This document shows positions 28,195-38,500 of a stretch of DNA of 64,000 nt, piece by piece. Source of the DNA: Hymenobacter pini (GTDB lineage: Bacteria; Bacteroidota; Bacteroidia; Cytophagales; Hymenobacteraceae); assembly GCF_020421205.1 (NCBI RefSeq), contig NZ_JAIZZH010000007.1, positions 173,459-237,458 of the forward strand. Direction: 5' to 3'. The notes under the pieces were generated by a model, which saw only the letters and a list, made by a program, of their open reading frames with translations, had not been told where the DNA came from and ran no database searches. A program made the translations under genes and the position numbers. Positions within the stretch are counted from its first letter, which is position 1; every line of letters starts with the position of its first letter.

Positions 28195-31100
28195 ATGAGG
28201 AAAGCTTTACGTCTTTGGGGGGCGCTCCTGCTTAGCGCCGGCCTGATAACACCCGACGTGCAGGCTCAGCGCACAGTACCGGCCACCACCTTACCGGCTG
28301 TAATGCCCAGCATCAGTGACTTGCAGCCTCCATCGTTCCGGCAGCAGCGCCTGGAAATTGTAAACACCAAACCGGTTACTACCTCCGTTGTGGGTGGCCC
28401 GGTAGCCGGCAAGCCCACGGCAGCGCCTACGGTAGCCAGCCAAACAGTAACCATTGGGGGCACAACCAGCACGTATTACATTGCCAACCTGAACGTTACC
28501 AACAACGGTGGCTTCCCCATTACGGCGTACCGCTTTTTTACGGTACCGGACCCGGCGGTAATTGAGTTGTACGCCTATAACTCTGGCTCTGGTGCGCTGC
28601 GGCAGATTACCACGGCACCCGATGAGGTGCTGCTTTCCCAATACGACCAGATTATTTTTCGGCCTACCAACAACGCTACGGCCACTACGTCATTTCAGTG
28701 GCGAGCCCGCAACAGCAATAACGAACTGTCGACGGCTTCGGCCACGTATACTATCAACGTTCAGCAGACCCCGGTAGCGGCTTCGCTTGTGTCGCAGATT
28801 CTGCCGGCCGGGGCTCCGGCTACGCCGCTCAGCATTCCGCTTTCGGTGGAGCAGGGCAGCATTGCCGCCACTGATTTTGTCATCCTGTCGTTGCCGACTG
28901 CGGCGCAGGGCGTACTAGCCCTGAATGGTACAGCCGTAACTGTTAACCAAGTAATACCTGCTGCTCAGGCCAACCAACTCACGTTTGACCCGACTTCGGG
29001 CTTTTTCGGCACGGCGGTGTTCAACTACCGGGGGCGCAACGCCAATGGCACCAACGGCAGTCAGGCCAGCTATGGTATTCCGGTAGCCAAGGCCATTTGC
29101 GGGCAGGCCAGTACCCTCAACTTTGCTAACCTCACGGAAGGGCAGGATTTCCAAACTACCCAGTCGGTGCTGGTAGAGGGCGTGACCATTACGGCCAGCA
29201 ACTACACGGCACCCAGCGGCCAGACTACCCTGCGGGTGGAGAATAACCCGTCGTTGCCCGGCAAAACGCTGGCGTGGACGGCAGATTATACTTCGTCGAG
29301 CAATGCAGCCTCGTTCGTGGATTTCTCTTTCAGCCGGCCGCTGGACAACTTCTCCATTGCCCTGGCAGATATTGACCAGGTAGACAATGTGTGGCGCGAC
29401 CAACTGCAGCTGACCGGTACCACGGCCAGCGGGCAGACAGTTTCCCTATCGGCCTCGGATGTGGCGCTGGCGCCCAACAACTCCAATAACTTCTCCTCGC
29501 CCAACACCATAACCGGCCAGGGTAACTCCAACAACTTCGGCCCTAACAGCAACGTGGTGGTCACGTTTCCGCAGCCCATTGTGCGCCTGCGCCTCACCTA
29601 CCGCAACGCCGAGCCCATTGCCGACCCCGGTGGGCAGCTTATCGGCATCAACTCTATATCGTGGTGCTCGGTAGTGGATGTGTACACGCGCTTTACGGCC
29701 GGACCGGTAGCAGCCAACGTGGGCAACTCGGTCAGCTACACGGTGGAGTACGGCAACAACGGCCCCGACGCCGCCCAGCAAGTAACCCGCACGGTTACGC
29801 TGCCTGCCGGCGCTACCAACGTGGTTATTCCTACCGGGGCTACTTACGATGCCGCTACCCGCACTATTGACTTCGGCACGGCGGCTTCGGTAGCCAGCGG
29901 CAGCCCCACTTCTTTCACGTTCAGCTTCACCGTGCCTTCGGCAACGGGTACCTACACCCTCACGGCCAACACCAGTACCCCTGGCAACGAAAACGGAGCT
30001 ACGGCCAACAATACCGCCACTCGCAATCTGACGGTAAGCGACTGTAACCAGGTAAGCACACTGGATTATGCCGCTGCCGCAACGGGCAGCCGCAAAACCG
30101 GTACCGAAACGCTCGGTGGCACCACGTACACGTATAGCTACGCCCAGAACACGACTGCCGATGTGTTCAGCGTCGGAACGGATGGAAATTTGTCAGGCCA
30201 GAGCCTGGTATGGCAGCTGACGACCAATACGGCAACCCGGACGGCTACGGCCACGCTGTTGTTCAGCCGGCCGGTTGACAACCTCACGCTGGCATTGCAG
30301 GATATCGACACCGGCACGCAGCTTACAGAAGCGGTGCAGTTCAATGGTTTTACCACCACTACCGGCGGAACAGCGGCCGTTTTATCGGCGGCTAACTTCA
30401 CCCTGGGCTCTTCAGTTTCGTTTACTTCTGCCAATACGGTGCAGGGCACGGCAGCAGTAGCGGCGGGTTCGCCCAACGGTAATGCTACGGTACGCTTTAC
30501 TACTCCGGTCCGGCGGCTGGAAATTGTGTTTTCCAATGCCAACACTTTGTTCACCGCGGCCCGCACGGCTACTATCGGTATCAATAGTCTGAGCTTCTGC
30601 GCCCAGGCCGATCTGGCCACTGCCGTAACACCCCAGACTACGCCCATCAACGCCGGTACCCAGGGGCAGTTTAACGTGACCTTCACCAACAATGGCCCCG
30701 ATGCTTCCAACAATGTGGTGCGCCAGGTGCAGCTACCAGCTGGTCTATTGGGTGTAAATGTGACCAACGGGGGCTCGTACAACTCCACTACGGGCCTGGT
30801 AACGTACCCAACGTTGGGCTCACTGGCTAGCGGTGCTTCTCAGAACTCCGTCATCACCTTCACGGCTCCCAACGCGGGTGGCTCGGTAACGGCTTCGGCC
30901 ATCATCAGTGGCGACGCCAGCGAAGGAGGCAACACGGCCAACAACTCAGCCAGCGGCACGGTGGTGGTAAACCCGGTAGCCGACGTGACGACGGTAGTAA
31001 GCGGCCCTACCAGCCTGTTGGCCGGGCAGCCCACGGGCACGTACACGGCTTCTTTCAGCAACACGGGCCTGAGCAGCGCCAGCGCGGTGGGGCAAACGGT

Positions 31101-34100
31101 GACGCTGCCGGCGGGAGCTACCAATGTGGTTATTCCGAATGGGGCTACCTACAACTCCACTACCCGGGTAATTGACTTCGGCACGGCGGCCACGCTGGCA
31201 GCCGGGGCTACCAACACGTTCCAGTTCAGCTTCACGGCACCCACCACCACTGGCACCGCCAACCTAGTAAGCAACACCAGCACTACTACCGGCCAGGGTA
31301 CCAACACCGGCCCCGACCAGTTTACGCTGGCGTTGGATGTACAAGCGGTGGCCGATGTGGCCGTGAGCATTACCACCACGGCCAGCCCCATCAATGCCAA
31401 CACCCAGGGCCAGTTTAACGTGACGTTCAGCAACAACGGACCCAACACGGCTACCAACGTAACCCGCCAAGTGCAACTGCCGGCCGGGTTGACGGGGGTA
31501 TCGTTGCCGGATGGTGGCTCTTATGACGCGACTACGGGCCTGGTGACGTTCCCCACGCTTTCGACGCTGGCCAGCGGGGCCGCCAACAGCTTCCGGATTC
31601 TGTTCACGGCTCCCGCTACCGGCAGCGGCGTAACGGCCACGGCCAGCATTGCCACTCCGGACGTAGAGTTGGGCCAGACTGCTAACAACACGGCTTCGGC
31701 TACTATCGGTATTACGCCGGTGTTTGACTTATTGACGCGCATTACGGGTCCCACTTCGACGGTGGCCGGTACGCTCACTACATTCAGTGTTATTACTCAA
31801 AACAACGGACCTTCGGTGGCCTCGGACGCGGTACAAACCGTGCAACTGCCGGCTAACCTGACGGGCGTGTACGTGAGCAACAACGGCACTTACAACAGCA
31901 GCACCGGGGTAGTGACGTTCCCGGCTATTGCGACGCTGACCAGCGGAGCCAGCCAGAACAACACTATCAGCTTCCTGGCTCCCACTGCGGGCTTCACGGC
32001 TACGGCCAGTGTAACGCCTACTTCCGGCGACGCCAATACGGCCAATAACTCAGCTACGGCCGCGGCTACCACCGTAACGGCGGCTCCGGCGGGCAGCGCC
32101 AACCTGTTCACCACCATCTCGCCGTCGGTTACGTCGGTAGCGCCGAACGGGTCGGTAACCTACACCATTACGCAGGGCAACGACGGCCCGAATGCGGCGG
32201 CCAACGTGGTTACCTCGGTATCCTTGCCCGCCGGCCTGACGGGCGTAACGGTATCGGGCGGCGGCACCTACAACAGCACTACCGGCGTAGTGACGTTCCC
32301 GACTATTGCCTCGCAGCCATCGGGCAGCAGCATCGCCTACACGGTAACGGTAAATGCTCCGGCCAGCGGCACGCTCACGGCGGCGGCCTCGGTAGCCTCG
32401 GGTACTACCGACCCCATGCCGGCCAACAACCTCTCGACCACCCAAGTGCGCGTGAACCCAGTGGCTGATGTGGCTACCACGCTGAGTGGGCCCACCTCGG
32501 CCACGGCCGGGCAGGCGGTTACATACACCGTAACTACACTCAATGCTGGCAGTGCCCTGGCAGCCGGAGTAGTACAAACCGTGCAAATTCCGGCCGGCCT
32601 GACGGGTGTGACGGTTTCGGGTGGCGGCACTTATAACAGCACCACCGGCGTGGTAACCTTCCCCGCCATTGCTTCGCAGCAGCCGGGCGCTTCTGTCACC
32701 AATACCATCACCTACAACACGCCCGCCAACGGGCCACTCAGCAACGTGGCGGCCGTAACCACCACCACGCAGGACGCTACCATCATCAACAACCGCTCGG
32801 CGGTGAGCACCGCCGTAACATCGGTGGCCGACCTGGCCGTGAGCCTGACGGGCCCGGCAACGGTAGTAGCTGGTAACCCGGTGGTATACTCGGTTACCAC
32901 GACCAACAACGGCACTTCGGCGGCGGTGAACTCCGTGACGACGGTGCAGTTGCCCACGGGCCTGACGGGCGTGACGGTATCGGGCGGTGGCACGTACAAC
33001 AGCACTACCGGTCTGGTGACGTTCCCTGCCATTGCCTCGCAGCCGGCTGGCTCCGTTACTAACACCATCAGCTTTGTGGCGCCAGCTACCGGCCAGCTGA
33101 TTGCAACGGCCAACACGGCGGCCGACAACGAGGAAGTGGTAACCAACAACTCCGCCACGGCTACCACTACGGTTGCCTCGCCCACTGCCCAAACGGTGGA
33201 TGTGGTGACTACCATTTCGGCTAATACCACCACCCGCACCCCTGGCCAGCCGGTTACCTTCACCGTAACGGCTACCAACAGCGCGGGCAGCGCCACCGCC
33301 GCCACCAACGTGCAGCCGGTAGTGTACTTACCAGCCGGCCTCACGGGAGTGGTATTGCCCAACGGCGCTACTTACAACAGCACTACCGGCGTGGTAACGC
33401 TGCCGGTTAGCACTTCGCTGGCCGCGGGCGGCGCGGCATCGTACATTATTACCGTGAATGCCCCCGCCAGCGGATCATTCACGGCCCTGGCCTTCACCAG
33501 CGCCAACCAGAGCGAAACCAACACGGCCAACAATTCGGCCTCGGTAGACGTGACGGTGACGCCGCAAGCCGATGTGGTAACTACCGTAGCCGGTCCGGCT
33601 AGCATCAGCCACGGCGCGTCGGCCACCTACACGGTGGTAACGCAGAACAACGGTCCGTCAGCCGCAGCCGGCGTCCAGCAAACAGTGCAGCTGCCCACGG
33701 GCCTGACGGGCGTAACGGTATCGGGTGGGGGCTCTTACAACAGCGGTACTGGCCTGGTCACTTTCCCGACGATCAGTGCGCTGCAGCCGGGTTCGGCCAA
33801 CCAGATTACCAATACCATCAGCTTTACCGCCCCCACGACGGCCTTCACGGCCACGGCACAGGTATCGACAACCACCGCCGAAACCAATACCGGCAACAAC
33901 AGCTCCGTGCAGAACACGGCCATGGCTAACCAGCCACCCACCGCCATTGCGGTGGTTAGCGCCCAGGTTGCCCCCATTGGCAACACGGCCGGTCCCATTG
34001 CCCTGTCGGCCCTGCGCGGCCGTGATGCTGATGGTACCATTGCCTCCTTCACCATCACCAGCCTGCCACCAGCCGGCCAGGGTGTGCTGTACTATCAGGG

Positions 34101-35166
34101 CAACCCAATAACCGTGGGGCAGAACATTCCGGCCGCCGATGCAGCCCTGCTCACCTTCGACCCAGCAGCCGGATTTGTGGGCAACGTGTTCTTCACCTAC
34201 ACGACCACCGATGATGGCAATGCCACCTCTACGGCCGCGCTGTATACCATTCCGGTGAGCCAGGATGTAAATTCGGTGTATACCAACTCGCCCGTGAAAG
34301 GCGGCACGGTAGCTACCTCATACCAGAACAACGACCCCATTGCCACGGTGTTCGATGTGAACGGGGGCAAATATAGCTCGGCGGGGGCCGTTACGGCCAA
34401 TGGCCTCACGGCGGCCTCCACCAACACGGCGGGCACCACTCAGCTTACCTCGCTGGGCCTGCAGCTCAACCCCACTACGGGTCTGATTTCGGTGCAGGAC
34501 CGCTCGAAGCTGAAGGCTGGCACGTATACCATTCAGGTAACTACCGTGGATGTGTACGGCGGCACAAATACCCAACCGGTAATCTTCACCATTGGGGTGG
34601 CGCCGCTGCCCGTTACGCTGGTTAGCTTCACGGCCAAAGCCGTTGGCCTCGATGCTCAGCTTAACTGGAGCACCGCGCAGGAGCTCAACAACAGTCACTT
34701 CGTGGTAGAGCGGAGCCTGAACGGCCAGCAGTTCGAGGCCATCGGCGAGAAGAAAGGCCAAGGCACCAGCTCCACGGCCACGCCCTACAGCTTCACCGAC
34801 CAGGGAATTGGCCGCAAAGTGACAGGCACCGTGTACTACCGTCTACGCCAAGTGGATGTGGAAGGCACCAGCAGCCTCAGCGCCGTGCAAACGGTGAGCT
34901 TCACGGCTATGCCGAAGGCAGAGGTTGCGGTGTATCCCAACCCCGCCACCGACCAAACCGAAACCTTCCTGGATTTGTCGGGAGTGCCAGCGGGCAGCTA
35001 CACCATCACCATTCTGGATATGGCCGGCCGCCAGGTACGCACACTGCGCAGCACTGGTGCCACGCAACAAGCCCTAAATACCGTAGGCCTGCCCAAAGGC
35101 AGCTACATCGTCAAGCTGGAAGGCAACGGGCAAGTGATTAACCGTCCGTTCACCAAAGCCGACTAA
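28195..35166 (+). CDS. Giant T9SS-secreted surface protein with ten DUF11 repeats (first of three)
   Basis: A 2323-aa protein. The signal peptide (MRKALRLWGALLLSAG) is cleaved near VQAQ. Then come cadherin-like beta domains with the motif VNQVIPAAQANQLTFDP (to about 300), a Cys-bracketed domain (Cys302-Cys491), one DUF11 unit, a second Cys-bracketed domain (Cys617-Cys802) and nine more DUF11 units of about 120 aa each. Another cadherin-like domain (about 1915-2030) and a DNG-type fold follow. It ends with PLPVTLVSFTAKAVG, a VERSLNGQQFE fibronectin-like module and a type A sorting domain (VAVYPNPATDQ to the C-terminus). It has only four cysteines. Likely an adhesin or matrix protein exported by the type IX system. 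The ATG at 28195 gives the signal peptide; in-frame codons extend to 28108. Confidence 0.88.
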   Translation: MRKALRLWGALLLSAGLITPDVQAQRTVPATTLPAVMPSISDLQPPSFRQQRLEIVNTKPVTTSVVGGPVAGKPTAAPTVASQTVTIGGTTSTYYIANLNVTNNGGFPITAYRFFTVPDPAVIELYAYNSGSGALRQITTAPDEVLLSQYDQIIFRPTNNATATTSFQWRARNSNNELSTASATYTINVQQTPVAASLVSQILPAGAPATPLSIPLSVEQGSIAATDFVILSLPTAAQGVLALNGTAVTVNQVIPAAQANQLTFDPTSGFFGTAVFNYRGRNANGTNGSQASYGIPVAKAICGQASTLNFANLTEGQDFQTTQSVLVEGVTITASNYTAPSGQTTLRVENNPSLPGKTLAWTADYTSSSNAASFVDFSFSRPLDNFSIALADIDQVDNVWRDQLQLTGTTASGQTVSLSASDVALAPNNSNNFSSPNTITGQGNSNNFGPNSNVVVTFPQPIVRLRLTYRNAEPIADPGGQLIGINSISWCSVVDVYTRFTAGPVAANVGNSVSYTVEYGNNGPDAAQQVTRTVTLPAGATNVVIPTGATYDAATRTIDFGTAASVASGSPTSFTFSFTVPSATGTYTLTANTSTPGNENGATANNTATRNLTVSDCNQVSTLDYAAAATGSRKTGTETLGGTTYTYSYAQNTTADVFSVGTDGNLSGQSLVWQLTTNTATRTATATLLFSRPVDNLTLALQDIDTGTQLTEAVQFNGFTTTTGGTAAVLSAANFTLGSSVSFTSANTVQGTAAVAAGSPNGNATVRFTTPVRRLEIVFSNANTLFTAARTATIGINSLSFCAQADLATAVTPQTTPINAGTQGQFNVTFTNNGPDASNNVVRQVQLPAGLLGVNVTNGGSYNSTTGLVTYPTLGSLASGASQNSVITFTAPNAGGSVTASAIISGDASEGGNTANNSASGTVVVNPVADVTTVVSGPTSLLAGQPTGTYTASFSNTGLSSASAVGQTVTLPAGATNVVIPNGATYNSTTRVIDFGTAATLAAGATNTFQFSFTAPTTTGTANLVSNTSTTTGQGTNTGPDQFTLALDVQAVADVAVSITTTASPINANTQGQFNVTFSNNGPNTATNVTRQVQLPAGLTGVSLPDGGSYDATTGLVTFPTLSTLASGAANSFRILFTAPATGSGVTATASIATPDVELGQTANNTASATIGITPVFDLLTRITGPTSTVAGTLTTFSVITQNNGPSVASDAVQTVQLPANLTGVYVSNNGTYNSSTGVVTFPAIATLTSGASQNNTISFLAPTAGFTATASVTPTSGDANTANNSATAAATTVTAAPAGSANLFTTISPSVTSVAPNGSVTYTITQGNDGPNAAANVVTSVSLPAGLTGVTVSGGGTYNSTTGVVTFPTIASQPSGSSIAYTVTVNAPASGTLTAAASVASGTTDPMPANNLSTTQVRVNPVADVATTLSGPTSATAGQAVTYTVTTLNAGSALAAGVVQTVQIPAGLTGVTVSGGGTYNSTTGVVTFPAIASQQPGASVTNTITYNTPANGPLSNVAAVTTTTQDATIINNRSAVSTAVTSVADLAVSLTGPATVVAGNPVVYSVTTTNNGTSAAVNSVTTVQLPTGLTGVTVSGGGTYNSTTGLVTFPAIASQPAGSVTNTISFVAPATGQLIATANTAADNEEVVTNNSATATTTVASPTAQTVDVVTTISANTTTRTPGQPVTFTVTATNSAGSATAATNVQPVVYLPAGLTGVVLPNGATYNSTTGVVTLPVSTSLAAGGAASYIITVNAPASGSFTALAFTSANQSETNTANNSASVDVTVTPQADVVTTVAGPASISHGASATYTVVTQNNGPSAAAGVQQTVQLPTGLTGVTVSGGGSYNSGTGLVTFPTISALQPGSANQITNTISFTAPTTAFTATAQVSTTTAETNTGNNSSVQNTAMANQPPTAIAVVSAQVAPIGNTAGPIALSALRGRDADGTIASFTITSLPPAGQGVLYYQGNPITVGQNIPAADAALLTFDPAAGFVGNVFFTYTTTDDGNATSTAALYTIPVSQDVNSVYTNSPVKGGTVATSYQNNDPIATVFDVNGGKYSSAGAVTANGLTAASTNTAGTTQLTSLGLQLNPTTGLISVQDRSKLKAGTYTIQVTTVDVYGGTNTQPVIFTIGVAPLPVTLVSFTAKAVGLDAQLNWSTAQELNNSHFVVERSLNGQQFEAIGEKKGQGTSSTATPYSFTDQGIGRKVTGTVYYRLRQVDVEGTSSLSAVQTVSFTAMPKAEVAVYPNPATDQTETFLDLSGVPAGSYTITILDMAGRQVRTLRSTGATQQALNTVGLPKGSYIVKLEGNGQVINRPFTKAD
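29671..33930 (+). repeat. Tandem DUF11 repeat array in the first giant gene
   Basis: Ten units of about 360 nt, interrupted once at 30043-30600. Each encodes a pattern like TYTVTxxNNGPxxA, then VQLPAGLTGVTVSGGGTYNS, TTGVVTFP and a TANNSA end. Several units are nearly identical in DNA around CTGACGGGCGTGACGGTATC (about 32237, 32597, 32960, 33701), showing recent homogenisation. Confidence 0.85.
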
Positions 35167-35195
35167 CTCCCTGGCCACCTCTGTTAGGCCGCTTG

Positions 35196-35230
35196 AGCCC
35201 GGTTACCAGCGCGTGGTAGCCGGGCTTTTT
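35196..35230 (+). terminator. Rho-independent terminator after the first giant gene
   Basis: AGCCCGGTTACCA (35196-35208), loop GCGCG, then TGGTAGCCGGGCT (35214-35226) followed by TTTT. The stem is complete except for one G-T pair. Confidence 0.88.
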
Positions 35231-35544
35231 GCGTCAGAATACACCTAGCGTCTACCTCACCCAGTCAGCACCGTGGAAAATATTACAGTTTGGTAATCCT
35301 TGGAGAAATCTGGCGACGAATTGCATTACGTGAGGAAATCAACTCGCCGCGGGGTAGCTGGGCAGACTACAGTTAGGCTACTGCAAACGGGTGCTCACTA
35401 TTTAAAGCAGACGGTTCACCGCCGAAAAAGCACTGTTTGGCGAGAACGGATCATGTGGTTTTGAGCCCACTATACTTTTGTGCCAGCAGTAACTCGCTCT
35501 TCTTCACCCCACTGCGCTTTCTGTATTCACCTTACATATTCCCG
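35231..35544. promoter_or_regulatory. Intergenic region with -7 box before the second giant gene
   Basis: About 314 bp without a gene. TACTTTTG at 35473-35480 matches the Bacteroidota -7 consensus TAnnTTTG exactly and would give a leader of about 60 nt before the ATG at 35545. No TTTG is found at the expected -33 distance. Confidence 0.45.
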
Positions 35545-38500
35545 ATGAAAACACGCTTACGATTAGCGGCTTTACTGCTAGCCTGGGTTGGACTAGGCGG
35601 TTCCGCTGGCTGGGCTCAGCTTGTGCGTCCTGGAAGCTCTGAGTGGTGGGCAAAGGTTGAAATTGCGCCGCTCTCCTTCCCGTCTGGCACTTCCACAGCC
35701 AGTCGCCCCTTAACCATTCCGGTAGCGCGTACCGAAACTAGCCAGATTATGCTCAATAGCTTTGGGCGAACTGCGCTGGGCCGGTCGTTTTCGGCTACCG
35801 ATGCTGATGGTAACACCATTGCCAGCTATATCATCAATACTTTACCGCCCGCAGCTTCCGGCATACTGGAGCTGAGCGGCACTGCTGTTACCGCTAACCA
35901 GGTAATTCCGGCGGCCAACATCGGCAACCTCACGTTTGACCCGGCCGCCGGCTATTTCGGGCTGGCTAACTTCACGTATTCGGCCCGGGACAACGCGAAT
36001 GAAACGTCCGCGACGGTTAACTACGCCATTCCGGTCAGTAACCAGTCGTGCACCCAAAATTCGCCGCTGAATTTCTTCAGCCGGACGCTGAACGAGGACT
36101 GGACCACCAGCCGCTCGGTGACAGTTCAAGGCACTACGGTTACATCCAGCGGCTACAGTGCTCCCGCCGGTACTACCTCTTTTTCCATACGTGATGCACA
36201 GTCAGCAATTGGCCTGACTTGGGTAGCGGATTACACTTCTACCAATGCTGCTACCTCCAGCGTGACATTCAACTTTGACCGCTCTGTATCAGGCTTTTCG
36301 TTTGTAGTGCATGACATCGATAAGCAGGTAGCAAACAATGACGCAGCTGCCACTTGGACGGACGAGCTTACCGTGGCCGGTATACGCCCTGACGGTTCTA
36401 CTATATTCCTGGCTTCAACTGACGTAAAAGCAGCGTCTAACAATACCAACGTATACAGCGGGAACAACATCATTACCGGTACCGCCAGCAATAATTCCTC
36501 GGCCGGCGACGTGCTGGTGACATTTCCGGAAGCCATTAGCAGACTGGTTCTGACCTATAAAAACATCCAGAACACCTTTGCCGACCCAGGTAGCCAGTTC
36601 GTTACCTTTTCTTCTTTCTCCTGGTGCTCCCGGGCAGATGTAGCCACCAACATTACGGGTCCGGCTACGGCCACGGCTGGCAGCACCGTTAGCTACACGG
36701 TTACCACCACCAACAACGGTGCCGACGTACCGGCTACTATTACGCCCACCGTACAGTTGCCGGTTGGCCTGTCGGGGGTAACGGGCGGCTCGTACAACTC
36801 CTCCACAGGCGTACTCACGCTGGCCGCCGTCACCAACTTGGCGGCGAACAGCTCCTCTACCAGCACCATCTCCTTCACCATGCCGAACAGCGGGGTGACG
36901 GCTACTTCTGGTTTCACCACTACCATTGAGGATGTGGTAACCAGCAACAACACGGCCTCCGTGAATACGGCAGTGCCTACTGGTGCCGCTGGCACCGCCG
37001 GTCCGTGCGCCACTGCCGGCCGCGACGGCTCGGCTACTATTACCACCAACCCGGTTGCGTACTACCCAGCTCCTGCCCAAACGGTAAATACCGGCGCTAC
37101 TGCTATTACCGTAGGGGTGGCTACCGGCGCGGCCACTAATATTGCTACTGGCGACCTGTTGCTCGTTATCCAGATGCAGGGTGCCGATATCAACTCGACT
37201 AACACCCCTGCATATGGTTCTGGCACGTCGGGCTCACCGTCGAACGGCAACATTGTTACGTCCAACTTCACGGCGGGTCAGTATGAGTACGTAGTAGCGG
37301 GCAATAACATCACGGCTACTGCGGGTGGTACGTTGCAGGTTTCGGCGCTGAAGAACTCGTACCAAACGGCAGCGTCTACTACTACCCAGGGCCGTCGGTC
37401 CTTCCAGGTAATTCGGGTGCCGCAGTATCTGAACCTCACGCTCGGCGGCAATATTGCACCCAAAGCCTGGGACGGCACTACCGGCGGTATTATGGCATTG
37501 GACGTAGCGGGCCAATTAAACCTGGCAGGCTTTACGATTGATGCTTCGGGTGCCGGCTTCCGCGGTGGTGCCGGCCGGCAATTGGGCGGTGATAAAACCA
37601 ACCCGACTACCCTTACTAACACTGACTACCGGGCGGCAGCAACGCTAAACGCGAATGGTGTGAAGGGTGAAGGTACAGCCGGTACTCCGCGCTACGTCAA
37701 CAACGCTGGCAACTTGCTCGATACGAATGATGCCTACCCTAACGGCAGTGCTGGGCGGGGTGCCCCCGGCAACGCCGGCGGTGGTGGTACGGATGGTGAC
37801 CCGGTAAACAACAACCAAAACTCTGGTGGTGGTGGTGGTGCCAACGGCGGTGCCGGTGGCCGGGGTGGCAACGCCTGGGCCTCTAACGCCGCTATTGGTG
37901 GTGAGCCAGGGGCAGCTTTCCCCGCAGCTTCCAGCAGCCGGGTAGTACTGGGTGGCGGCGGCGGTGCCGGTTCCACGAACGATGGTACGGGCACCCCAGC
38001 CAACGGCTTTGCCAGCAGCGGCGCGGCCGGGGGTGGTATTGTGCTGGTACGCACGGGCTCAGTTGCCGGCTCGGGTAACATTCTAGCCGATGGGGCCAAC
38101 GCCAACAACACCGTTGACCGGGACGGCAGCGGCGGCGGTGGTGCCGGTGGCTCTATCGTAGTGACTGCTAACGTGACCAGTGGCTTGAGCGGCCTTACGC
38201 TAAGCGCTAAAGGTGGTAATGGTGGCACTAATACTGGTGCTGGTGACCCACACGGCCCGGGCGGCGGCGGCGGCGGCGGGGTAATTTTTACCAACGCAGC
38301 AGCCGGTACTGCTACTACAACAGCAGGTCTCAACGGTACGACGGTTGGCGCCAATGCTTTCGGCGCTGAGCCAGGCAAAACAGGTATTGGCAACCAAGCT
38401 ATCAGCAACAGTATTGCCAACAGTACTGCTGGCATCAACTGTATTGCTGATGTGGCTACGGTTATCACCGGACCGGCCACAGCCAATGCCGGCTCCACGG

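Noticed and set aside
32050..33192. A 380-codon minus-strand frame within the DUF11 repeats
   Set aside because: Shadow of the repeat DNA; its periodic translation mirrors the repeat length.
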